From: Hymenobacter sp. YIM 151500-1
GTDB lineage: Bacteria; Bacteroidota; Bacteroidia; Cytophagales; Hymenobacteraceae
DNA length: 64,000 nt
NCBI RefSeq assembly: GCF_025979885.1
Contig: NZ_CP110139.1
Coordinates: forward strand, 3,239,501 to 3,303,500
Direction of reading: 5' to 3'
A program made the position numbers and the translations under genes. The notes under the pieces were generated by a model. The model made no database searches. It worked only from the letters and a program-made list of their open reading frames with translations, and was not told where the DNA came from. How positions within the stretch are numbered: the first letter of the stretch is position 1; each line of letters starts with the position of its first letter. Shown here piece after piece: positions 54,212-61,817 of this stretch.

Positions 54212-54219
54212 CAAAGATA
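54212..54219 (-). promoter_or_regulatory. -7 promoter box immediately upstream of kynU
   Basis: Minus-strand TATCTTTG (54219-54212) matches TAnnTTTG exactly, only 6 bp before the kynU ATG. If used, transcription would start at or near the start codon, giving a leaderless mRNA. No -33 TTTG is evident, so the box could be fortuitous. Confidence 0.45.
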
Positions 54220-54258
54220 GGCACCGCTCAGCGGGCTTGCGGCATATGATTTGGGGCC

Positions 54259-55287
54259 TCACCCGCTGGCTCCGCCGCACACCGGATGCCCGGCCGGCAA
54301 GCCCAGCCAGTCCAGGGCGTTCTGGCCAAGCATCCGGGCTTTCACATCGTCGGGGTAGGGCATGGAGCGGATGAGGCGGCCAGGCTCCGTTTCGCCCAGC
54401 GGAAACGGGTAGTCAGTGCCGAGGGTGATTTTGTCAGCGCCCAGGGTCTGCACCAAGTAGTCGAGCAGGCGCGGGTCGTGCACCAGCGAATCCACCCAAA
54501 ACCGGCCCAGGTACTCGCGTGGGTGCACGGGGTTGTCGACGGCGCACAGGTCGGGGCGCACCTCGAAGCCGTGCCCGATGCGGCCAATGGTGCTGGCAAA
54601 CGTGCCGCCGCCGTGGGCCACGGCCACGCGCAGCCGCGGCAGCCGCTCCAGCACGCCCCCGAAGATGAGGGAGCACAACGCCAGGGTGCTTTCGGCGGGC
54701 ATACCCACCAGCCAGGGCAGCCAGTACTTGGGCATTTTCTGCTGGGCCATCATGTCCCAGGGATGAATGAACACGCAGGCGCCCAGCGCCTCGGCCGCCT
54801 GAAACACCGGAAACAGCTCGGGCGCATCGAGATTCCAGTCGTTGACGTGGGAGCCAATCTGCACACCGGCCAGGCCCAGCTCCTGCACGCACCGCTCCAG
54901 CTCCCACACGGCCAGGTCGGGGGCTTGCAGGGGCAGAGTGCCCAGGCCCACGAAGCGGGTGGGGTAGCGGCGCACCACATCGGCAATATGGTCGTTGAGC
55001 AGGCGGCTCAGGTCCAGGGTATCATGGGGCTTGGCCCAGTAGCTGAACATGACCGGCACCGTGCTGAGCACCTGCACCGGCGCCCCAAACGGCGCCATTT
55101 CGCGCAGGCGCACCTCCGGGTCCCAGCAGTTGTCCTGGATTTCGCGGAAAAACCGGTCGTCCTGTAGCATGCGGGCGCAGCAGGGCCGGTGGTGCTCCAG
55201 CCGAATGAAGCCCCCGTAGCCGTACCGCTCCCGCAAATCAGGCCACCGCTCGGGCAGGATGTGGGTGTGGATATCAATTTGCAGCAC
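54259..55287 (-). CDS. 2-Amino-3-carboxymuconate-6-semialdehyde decarboxylase (ACMSD)
   Basis: 342 residues. The start is a GTG at 55287 (MLQIDIHTHILPERWPDL). It belongs to the amidohydrolase_2 family: the zinc site is H7 and H9 (IDIHTH), H175 (FIHPWDMM) and D292 (LGTDYPFPLG), with the likely catalytic H225 (AHGGG). Length and motifs coincide closely with Pseudomonas-type ACMSD (NbaD). It decarboxylates the ring-cleavage product of 3-hydroxyanthranilate to 2-aminomuconate semialdehyde, diverting flux away from quinolinate and NAD synthesis. Neighbours kynU and haao on the same strand supply the preceding steps. Confidence 0.94.
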   Translation of the reverse strand: MLQIDIHTHILPERWPDLRERYGYGGFIRLEHHRPCCARMLQDDRFFREIQDNCWDPEVRLREMAPFGAPVQVLSTVPVMFSYWAKPHDTLDLSRLLNDHIADVVRRYPTRFVGLGTLPLQAPDLAVWELERCVQELGLAGVQIGSHVNDWNLDAPELFPVFQAAEALGACVFIHPWDMMAQQKMPKYWLPWLVGMPAESTLALCSLIFGGVLERLPRLRVAVAHGGGTFASTIGRIGHGFEVRPDLCAVDNPVHPREYLGRFWVDSLVHDPRLLDYLVQTLGADKITLGTDYPFPLGETEPGRLIRSMPYPDDVKARMLGQNALDWLGLPAGHPVCGGASG

Positions 55288-55327
55288 GGAATCGGTGGTC
55301 AGCTTGGTAGTGAAATACCGTCTGAGC

Positions 55328-55852
55328 TTACAGCTTAGCTGGCGCTTCCATGTAGGTGCCGCAGTTGCGGCAGGTCCGCAGCTCGTCGGAGGCCCAGAAG
55401 CGGTTCATGATGGGCGGCAGCTGGGCCACGATGTCGGTGATTTCGGCAAACTCTTCGTGGAGCTTGTGGCCGCAGTTTTCGCAGTACCACTGAAAGCCGT
55501 CCAGCTCGCCGGGGGTGCGGTACCGCTCCAGCACCAGGCCCACCGAGCCGGCCGGGCGGCGCGGGGAGTGGGGCACGCCGGGCGGCAGCAGAAACATGCT
55601 GCCGGCCTTGATTTCAATGTCCACGGGCCGGCCGTCTTCGATGATTTTCACCACGATGTCACCTTCCAGCTGTAGGAATAGCTCCTCGCCTTCGTCTACG
55701 TGGTAGTCTTTGCGGGCGTTAGGGCCGCCCACTACCATCACGATAAAGTCTTTATTGTCTTTGAACACCTGCTGGTTGCCCACCGGGGGCTTCAGCAAAT
55801 GACGGTGTTCATCTATCCACTGCTGAAAGTTGAAAGGACGAGCGACAGGCAT
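55328..55852 (-). CDS. 3-Hydroxyanthranilate 3,4-dioxygenase
   Basis: 174 residues from the ATG at 55852, the bacterial length. It is a cupin with the Fe(II) ligands H51, E57 and H95 (KDYHVDEGEELFL, LPPGVPHSP). A second, rubredoxin-like metal site has C124/C127 (YCENC) and C161/C164 (CRNC), characteristic of the bacterial enzyme. It opens 3-hydroxyanthranilate to 2-amino-3-carboxymuconate semialdehyde. It is the first gene of the minus-strand series haao-acmsd-kynU, with 40 and 53 bp spacers. Its 5' side begins with the word arm of element F, shared with the divergent SDR gene. Confidence 0.96.
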   Translation of the reverse strand: MPVARPFNFQQWIDEHRHLLKPPVGNQQVFKDNKDFIVMVVGGPNARKDYHVDEGEELFLQLEGDIVVKIIEDGRPVDIEIKAGSMFLLPPGVPHSPRRPAGSVGLVLERYRTPGELDGFQWYCENCGHKLHEEFAEITDIVAQLPPIMNRFWASDELRTCRNCGTYMEAPAKL

Positions 55853-56109
55853 GGGGGTGAATGTGAGGAATGTGGGAAATATGAGAAACGTGCAGGAATG
55901 TTAAACGAGGGTAGATGTAGTCAATACGGACATCCGGGTTATACGCAAAGAGGCGACACCATAGCAGCAAGGTAAACAGCCGAGTATATTTCTAATAATT
56001 GCATGTTGCGCGGACTGGTACTGCCATTATCTGCTTCAGCCCAGCCCGCCGACAATTACGATTCCTCACACTCCCCTCATTCCTCACATTTCCCACATTC
56101 ACTCACCCT
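55853..56109. repeat. Intergenic element F: complementary word arms between divergent haao and SDR genes
   Basis: Bases 55868-55885 (GAATGTGGGAAAT-type words) are complementary at 17 of 18 positions to 56083-56100. Both arms abut start codons: the left one precedes the haao ATG on the minus strand, the right one the SDR ATG at 56110. Each mRNA thus begins its leader with the same pyrimidine-rich CACATTCxC words. The core (55905-56050) lacks the TGAGC palindrome. Confidence 0.75.
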
Positions 56110-56895
56110 ATGGATTTTCTTTCCCAGCGTGCCCTGGTGGGCGGCAGTACGCAAGGCATTGGGCGGGCCGTAGCCGAGGAGCTGGCCCGGCGCGGCGCTA
56201 CGGTGACGCTGCTGGCCCGCGACGAGGAGCGCCTACGCGCCACGGCTGCCGCCCTGCCCACGCCGGCCGGCCAAGAGCACCGCTTCCTGGTGGCCAATTT
56301 TACGCAGCCCGACACACTCCGCCAGCGCCTGCACGAGCACCTCGCGCGCCACCCCGAAGGCTTCGACATTCTGGTAAACAACACCGGCGGCCCGGCTGGT
56401 GGGCCTATTCTGGATGCGCCGGCGGAGGCATTTCGGGCGGCGTTTGAGCAGCACCTCATCTGCAACCATCTACTGATGCAGGCCGTGGTGCCGGCCATGC
56501 GCCGCCAGGAGTACGGGCGCATTATCAACATTATCAGCACCTCGGTGAAGCAGCCGCTGCCGGGCCTGGGCGTATCCAACACCATTCGGGGGGCGGTGGC
56601 CAGCTGGGCCAAGACGCTGGCCAACGAGCTGGGGCCGCTGGGTATTACGGTCAACAACGTGCTGCCCGGCGCCACCGTCACCCAGCGCCACACGTCTCTG
56701 ATAGCCGCTAAAGCCGCCCAAACCGGCCAGGATGTGCCTGCTATTGAGGCCGCCATGCTGCGTCTGATTCCGGCCGGGCGCTTCGGGCAGGCCCAGGAAG
56801 TAGCGGCGGCGGTGGCGTTTCTGGCTTCGGGGGCGGCTTCCTACATCAACGGCATCAACGTGCCCGTGGACGGGGGCCGCACCAGCAGCTTGTAA
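56110..56895 (+). CDS. Short-chain dehydrogenase/reductase lacking the canonical YxxxK
   Basis: 261 residues from the ATG at 56110. It is a classical-size SDR with the nucleotide-binding pattern LVGGSTQGIGRAVAEELA (9-26) and the NNTGG stretch (NNAG equivalent, 90-94). The active-site segment reads STSVKQPLPGLGVSNTIRGAVASWAKTLA; where Tyr-x-x-x-Lys is expected, there is S156-N-T-I-R160. The C-terminal VAFLASGAASYINGINVPVDGGR is canonical. The protein is thus probably an SDR with an altered or lost redox mechanism, as in a known divergent subgroup. It is transcribed divergently from haao, so a role near 2-aminomuconate chemistry is possible. Confidence 0.9.
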   Translation: MDFLSQRALVGGSTQGIGRAVAEELARRGATVTLLARDEERLRATAAALPTPAGQEHRFLVANFTQPDTLRQRLHEHLARHPEGFDILVNNTGGPAGGPILDAPAEAFRAAFEQHLICNHLLMQAVVPAMRRQEYGRIINIISTSVKQPLPGLGVSNTIRGAVASWAKTLANELGPLGITVNNVLPGATVTQRHTSLIAAKAAQTGQDVPAIEAAMLRLIPAGRFGQAQEVAAAVAFLASGAASYINGINVPVDGGRTSSL

Positions 56896-56904
56896 GGTGG
56901 CGGG

Positions 56905-58470
56905 CTACCAGGGTGCCGGCAGGGTGCGGGGCTGATACACCACGAAATTGGGCGTAGCATAAACGAGCCGAAACGTGCGCAGCAAGTCCGGGTGCGCCGG
57001 CCCGAAAACCCGCATGTTGCGCTGGCTCAGGATCAGATAGTGCAGTTTTTTTTGCTGCATCCGGTTAAGCAGCTCCGTTTCAGTCACCGTCGCCAGGTCC
57101 GACTTCCAGGTGATGCCGCGCCGGTTGAGGTACACCAATGCCAGGTTGGGCGCATCTTCGCCGAGCACCAGCACCTGCGCCCGCGCCGGCACGCGGGCAC
57201 GAGCCAGGGCCGCATCGGCATTCACCATCCAGTGGTAGGAATAGTAGTTGCTGAAGTTGCCGTACGGCTCCTGCATCCGCTGGGTGTGGCGGTGCCAGCC
57301 AATAGCCAGCAGCACCACCACACCCACGCCGGCTGCCACTCCGCTCCACTGCCATTGCTGCCGGTCCGCTACGTATGCCGCACCGGCCACCACCAGTGTG
57401 AGTAGCGGCGCGTACGGGGCCAGCGCATAGTAGTCGTGGTCGATGAACTGCTTACCCATGAGCGCAAAAAACGCCAGCCCACCCACTACTACCGTCATGG
57501 CTGCGCCCACCAGCGGGTGATACCGGCGCCAGCCGCCGCGGCGGCTTTTCCAAGCCAGCAACCCTACGGCTGCACCCAGCACCAGGCTGGCTGGCAGACT
57601 GAAATATTCGGGCCACCATACCTGCTGAATGCGCGCCCAAATAAAAGCGGCTGTTGCAGGCGAGTCGATGGGGCGGGGCGCGGCCAGAAACAGCGTGGAA
57701 TTATAGGCGGCGTTCAGGTAACGCGTGTACAGCAGATAGCCGATGATGCAGGCGCCACTACCCAGCGCGCTGGCAGCCAGCGCCAGCCAGTGCCGTGCGC
57801 CGTAGCGGAGACGATGCTGTAGCAGGTACAGGCCCAGGCCCACCACAGCGCCGCCCAAGTAGAGCCCGGCCGACAGCTTCACCAGCGTCGCCACCGTGAG
57901 TACCAGAATCCCGAGAATCATACCCCGCACACCCGCCGGCTGAGCGCGCACGGCCCGCACTAGCACGTAGATGCCCACCAAGACCAGCGACGCCCCGGCA
58001 GCATCGGGCAGGTAGTTACCGGAGTAATACACGAAGGCCGGCGACGACAGCAAAAAAGCTGCGGGCAGTAAAGACAGCGCAAACTTGCCGGTGAGGTCGT
58101 ATACCAGCCGAAACGCGCAGTAGCAGCCCGCAGCGGCGGTAGCCAGGGTGAGCAGCCGGAAGGCCGGGCTGATACCTTCGCGCCCGAACACGATTCCCAG
58201 CAACGAAGCCAGGTAGGAGTACAGCGGAAACTCCACGCCCGTAACACCGTCGGCAGACTGCACGCTAAACGTGCGTGGATGCCACAAGTCAAACCCAAAG
58301 TCGTAGAAGCTAAGGGCCAGGGCCAGGCGGTCGGCCTGGGCCCACTCGTGAATGCCGCGCGGCAGCCATCCCAGGTACGGCACATAGAACAGCAACGCCG
58401 CCCCTGCCAACAACAGGGCCGCCACGCGGGAGCCACGCGTTACCGTGGCTGCGGTAGAATCAACAGCCAT
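56905..58470 (-). CDS. GT-C-fold membrane glycosyltransferase-like protein
   Basis: 521 residues from the ATG at 58470 (MAVDSTAATVTRGSRVAALLL). About ten to twelve membrane helices follow an N-terminal acidic/aromatic loop (GIHEWAQADRLALALSFYDFGFDLWHPRTFSV), a pattern seen in PMT/ArnT (GT39-like) enzymes that use polyprenyl-phosphate sugars. The C-terminal region (VLVLGEDAPNLALVYLNRRGITWKSDL) is soluble and shared with the protein at 59112, which is a clear paralogue. Donor and acceptor are unknown. The two paralogues flank a small lipoprotein gene on the same strand, and a GT2 enzyme lies to the right. Confidence 0.8.
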   Translation of the reverse strand: MAVDSTAATVTRGSRVAALLLAGAALLFYVPYLGWLPRGIHEWAQADRLALALSFYDFGFDLWHPRTFSVQSADGVTGVEFPLYSYLASLLGIVFGREGISPAFRLLTLATAAAGCYCAFRLVYDLTGKFALSLLPAAFLLSSPAFVYYSGNYLPDAAGASLVLVGIYVLVRAVRAQPAGVRGMILGILVLTVATLVKLSAGLYLGGAVVGLGLYLLQHRLRYGARHWLALAASALGSGACIIGYLLYTRYLNAAYNSTLFLAAPRPIDSPATAAFIWARIQQVWWPEYFSLPASLVLGAAVGLLAWKSRRGGWRRYHPLVGAAMTVVVGGLAFFALMGKQFIDHDYYALAPYAPLLTLVVAGAAYVADRQQWQWSGVAAGVGVVVLLAIGWHRHTQRMQEPYGNFSNYYSYHWMVNADAALARARVPARAQVLVLGEDAPNLALVYLNRRGITWKSDLATVTETELLNRMQQKKLHYLILSQRNMRVFGPAHPDLLRTFRLVYATPNFVVYQPRTLPAPW

Positions 58471-58509
58471 ATCCTATCGGGCTGAACCAGCTGCGCGTAT
58501 CGTCCGATC

Positions 58510-59061
58510 CTACTCGGCTTCCGTAATAACCAAGTCGTCTAGGTACACGGGCGCGGGCGTGCTTTGGGACCATAGGTAGACACTGAGCCCATGCTCGTAG
58601 GCAATGTTGGGGCTGAGCATGATGTGCTCGTTGAGCTGCACCCACTTGCCGTACGTATTGATTTTGTTGCTCAGGCGCAGGCCATCCCACATCACATTTC
58701 CTTGGGGGCCACCTACCTGCACCACCAGAATAGCCGTGCTTTCCGCGTTTGGCACCCATACCCAGGCGGTAATATTGATTTTGCGCGGCTTGGTGTCGCT
58801 CAGCTGGCCCAGGGGCGCTCCAAAGGTAGCACTGTATTCTACCCCCGGACCGACGGTTAGTGAGTACCGGCCACTGTGCGCTTTTTCTTGCGTAATGGAA
58901 GCCGCCTTATCCGAACTCACCCACCCCCATAGACCTTCAAAATCCTGATTTACCCACTGCTTGTTACCGGAGCCTACCGGCGGCACATCGGCGGAACGAT
59001 GGCAGCTGGCAAACAGGCTCACAGCAACGCAGCAGACTAGAAGGTGAACAAAGCGGCGCAT
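58510..59061 (-). CDS. Lipoprotein with carbohydrate-binding-like fold
   Basis: 183 residues using the ATG at 59061 (MRRFVHLLVCCVAVSLFASCHRS); the apparent longer form begins with TTG. Lipobox FASC gives lipidated Cys20 or so. The mature part (WVNQDFEGLWGWVSSDKAASITQEKAHSGRYSLTVGP...PAPVYLDDLVITEAE) has the start and end hallmarks of jelly-roll carbohydrate-binding modules (CBM4/9-like: an N-terminal NxDFE..W and C-terminal VYLDDLxI). It lies between two paralogous GT-C genes. It is presumably surface- or periplasm-facing and may bind the glycan they build; this is inferred from context. Confidence 0.72.
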   Translation of the reverse strand: MRRFVHLLVCCVAVSLFASCHRSADVPPVGSGNKQWVNQDFEGLWGWVSSDKAASITQEKAHSGRYSLTVGPGVEYSATFGAPLGQLSDTKPRKINITAWVWVPNAESTAILVVQVGGPQGNVMWDGLRLSNKINTYGKWVQLNEHIMLSPNIAYEHGLSVYLWSQSTPAPVYLDDLVITEAE

Positions 59062-59111
59062 AGCATTCAAAGTAGAAGAGTGGTGCGTATTGGATACCAG
59101 ATAGCCCGTGG

Positions 59112-60704
59112 CTACCAGCGGGTAGGTGGTTGCAGGGGCTGCAAGATGGCACAGTCGCCGGACAGCAGCACGAGGCGAAACGAGTTAAGCAAGGCGGGGT
59201 TCTGCTGCCGCAGCAGCTCCAGTATCTGGCGGCGCATAACCAGGTACGCTAAGCGGCGCCCTGCCATGGACCGCAGCACCGTCTCGGCCTGTAGCTGAGC
59301 CAGCTCTGGCTTCCACACAATACCGCGTCGGTTGAAATACACCAGCGAAAGATTGGGGGCATCTTCGCCCAGCACCAGAATGAATGCCGACGCCGGCACG
59401 CCGGCCGCGCGCAGCTTATCTTCGCCGCCCACCAGCCACCGGTACACGTAAGAGTCGCTGTGTGGCTTGTAGGGGTCGGCCATCCGGGCATGATGATGAC
59501 GAAATCCGGCATACATTGGCCAGGCTACGGCCGCCATCAGCACGGCCGTGGTTAGCCAGCGCCCCCAGCCCCGGTTAAACACCGCCGCCACACACCACGT
59601 AGCCGCGCAAACTAGTAGCAGCAGCAGCGGTAGAAGCGGGGCAATGATGTAGTAGTCATGCACGGGTATCTGGCTTCCGAGCAAGATGTACAGACCCAGC
59701 ACGCCTAACGCGCACAATACCAGCAGCATCCCAACGGGTGAGTAGGCTGGAACCTGCCGCCACCGCAGCACCGCATACAGCAGCAGCACGATTACTCCTC
59801 CTTTGAGCAGGACGTAGCCAGCAGGTGTGAAATACTCGAAGGACCAGCACAGCCGCATTTTCTCCCAAATCTGCTCGTGCTCCCGGAACGACTGGATGGG
59901 CAGCGCCTTGGCCAGAAACAACCCGGGCCCGTAGGCCTCTTGCAGGTAGTGATGATACAGCACGTAGCCCAGCAACGTCAGTATAATACCGGCAATCAGG
60001 CTCAGAAAGGCTATTTTCTGGCGCAGCGTTAGCAGGCTCGGCCAAAAGTAGCTGAGCATCAGGATTACGCTGGAAAACGCAATGAAGTACACTCCGGAAG
60101 ACAGCTTCACAAGCATGGCCAGCCCCGACAGCAAGGTAGCCGCCACCAGATGCCGGAACTGCCGGTCACGATAGTAGAAGCGCCAGTAGTAGTAGGTAGC
60201 CACGGCCAGCAGCGACACGCTGAACGGATCGGGGGTGTAGGTGCCGGAGTAGTAAATAAAAACGGGGGAGGTGAGCAGAAAGGCAACGGGTACCAGCCCG
60301 GCCCAGAAGCGCCCGGTGCTCTCAAAAAGCAGTCGAAACAGAAAGTAGAACCCCGTGACCATCATGGCCAGATCAAGGCAGCGAAACGCCACCGTAATGT
60401 TGGCGCGGCCCACCACCAGCCCCAGCAAACCAGCCAGGTATGCCTGCAACGGCAGCTCTACGCCCGTCACGCTGTCCACTGTTACCAGCGAAAGTGTGCG
60501 GGGATGAAAGAAGTCGAAATTGTAATCGTAGAAGCCTAGGGCTAAAGCCAACCGGTCTGACTGGGCCCAGTCATGAAAGCCATAGGGTAGTTTGGTAAGA
60601 TATGGTCCATAAAACACCAGTGCCAGCAGTACAAAAAGCGCCAGCGCAATACCCCGGTGGACGCGCCCGGAAAGCGGCAGCCCTACCTTTTCCAACAGAG
60701 TCAT
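59112..60704 (-). CDS. GT-C-fold membrane glycosyltransferase-like protein, paralogue
   Basis: 530 residues from the ATG at 60704 (MTLLEKVGLPLSGRVHRG). It shares with the 56905 gene the N-terminal loop (GFHDWAQSDRLALALGFYDYNFDFFHPRTLSL) and the acidic/aromatic periplasmic pattern. The middle (LLTSPVFIYYSGTYTPDPFSVSLLAVATYYYW) and the tail (FILVLGEDAPNLSLVYFNRRGIVWKPEL) also match. About eleven membrane helices. As in ArnT/PMT relatives, the first loop Asp may be catalytic. A consensus promoter lies immediately upstream. It probably belongs with the following lipoprotein and paralogue to one transcription unit. Confidence 0.8.
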   Translation of the reverse strand: MTLLEKVGLPLSGRVHRGIALALFVLLALVFYGPYLTKLPYGFHDWAQSDRLALALGFYDYNFDFFHPRTLSLVTVDSVTGVELPLQAYLAGLLGLVVGRANITVAFRCLDLAMMVTGFYFLFRLLFESTGRFWAGLVPVAFLLTSPVFIYYSGTYTPDPFSVSLLAVATYYYWRFYYRDRQFRHLVAATLLSGLAMLVKLSSGVYFIAFSSVILMLSYFWPSLLTLRQKIAFLSLIAGIILTLLGYVLYHHYLQEAYGPGLFLAKALPIQSFREHEQIWEKMRLCWSFEYFTPAGYVLLKGGVIVLLLYAVLRWRQVPAYSPVGMLLVLCALGVLGLYILLGSQIPVHDYYIIAPLLPLLLLLVCAATWCVAAVFNRGWGRWLTTAVLMAAVAWPMYAGFRHHHARMADPYKPHSDSYVYRWLVGGEDKLRAAGVPASAFILVLGEDAPNLSLVYFNRRGIVWKPELAQLQAETVLRSMAGRRLAYLVMRRQILELLRQQNPALLNSFRLVLLSGDCAILQPLQPPTRW

Positions 60705-60724
60705 TCAGATTGAATTATACCCGG

Positions 60725-60753
60725 CAAAGGTAAAGCTATTTGCTAATCTGCAA
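60725..60753 (-). promoter_or_regulatory. Promoter of the GT-C gene series
   Basis: Minus-strand TTG (60753-60751), an 18-nt spacer, then TACCTTTG (60732-60725), an excellent TTTG/TAnnTTTG match. The leader to the ATG at 60704 is about 15 nt. Confidence 0.7.
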
Positions 60754-60851
60754 GGGTAGGTTGCCGGCTTACAGCTCCGCTCCGCGGGTATTGCTGGCAG
60801 GATTTAGCACTTTTGCAGCCTCACTTCTCACTTGTTTTGCGCGCTGTACCC

Positions 60852-61817
60852 GTGGATCTGTCCGTCATCATTCCCATCTACAACGAAGAAACCAACATTG
60901 CGGCCCTCTACGAGCGGCTGCGCGGGGTGCTCGACCCCATGCCGCTGCCGGGGGGCTACGAGTTTATCTTCGTCAATGACGGCTCCCGCGACCAGTCCCT
61001 GGCCCTGATCCGGACCCTGGCTGCCCGCGACGAGCGGGTGCGCTACCTCGACTTCAGCCGCAACTTCGGGCACCAGATTGCCGTGACGGCCGGCCTGGAC
61101 CGGGCCGCGGGCGAGGCGGTGGTCATCATCGACGCCGACTTGCAGGACCCGCCGGAGCTGATTCCGGAACTGTACCAGAAGCTGCGCGAAGGCTACGAGG
61201 TGGTGTACGCCAAGCGCCGCTCCCGCCAGGGCGAAAGCGCGGCCAAAAAGCTCACGGCCAAGCTGTTTTACCGCCTGCTGGCCCGCATCACCAGCATTTC
61301 CATTCCCGTCGATACCGGCGACTTCCGCATTATCTCGCGCAAGGTGGTGGAAGCCCTGCGGCGCATGCCCGAGCAGAACAAGTTTATCCGGGGGCAGATT
61401 TCGTGGATTGGCTACCGCCAGACCTACATCGAGTACGACCGGGCCGAGCGGGCCGGCGGGGCCACGGGCTACACCTACCGCAAGATGATGCGCCTGGCCC
61501 TGGACGGAATTACAGCCTTTTCGGACGTGCCGCTGAAGGTGGCTACCATCGGGGGCTTTGCCGTGTCGGGCATTGCCTTTGTGGTGATGCTGTACACGCT
61601 TTATGCCCGCTTTGTGAGCCACGACTACCAGCCGGGCTGGGCTTCGCTGATGATTAGCATTCTGTTTCTGGGCGGGGTGCAGCTGATTGCGGTGGGCATT
61701 ATCGGCGAATACCTGGCCCGGCTGTCGGCCAACGTGCGGCAGCGGCCGCTGTATATTGTGTCGGAGTCGAACCTGCCGGAGCCGGCGGCCGTGCAAACCC
61801 ATCGGCAGCTGCCCTAG
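60852..61817 (+). CDS. GT2 polyprenyl-phosphate glycosyltransferase (GtrB/DPM1-like)
   Basis: 321 residues from the GTG at 60852 (MDLSVIIPIYNEETN); the longer frame from a TTG at 60813 is less likely. The N-terminal GT2 catalytic domain has IIPIYNEE, FVNDGSRDQS, DADLQDPPE (the DxD-equivalent) and SISIPVDTGDFRIISRKVVEALR. Two C-terminal membrane helices follow (VATIGGFAVSGIAFVVMLYTLYARF and SLMISILFLGGVQLIAVGIIGEYLARL). Enzymes of this type make polyprenyl-phosphate glucose or mannose or aminoarabinose for GT-C transferases, and the adjacent GT-C proteins are plausible users. Its stop overlaps that of the convergent membrane gene by CTAG. Confidence 0.92.
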   Translation: MDLSVIIPIYNEETNIAALYERLRGVLDPMPLPGGYEFIFVNDGSRDQSLALIRTLAARDERVRYLDFSRNFGHQIAVTAGLDRAAGEAVVIIDADLQDPPELIPELYQKLREGYEVVYAKRRSRQGESAAKKLTAKLFYRLLARITSISIPVDTGDFRIISRKVVEALRRMPEQNKFIRGQISWIGYRQTYIEYDRAERAGGATGYTYRKMMRLALDGITAFSDVPLKVATIGGFAVSGIAFVVMLYTLYARFVSHDYQPGWASLMISILFLGGVQLIAVGIIGEYLARLSANVRQRPLYIVSESNLPEPAAVQTHRQLP

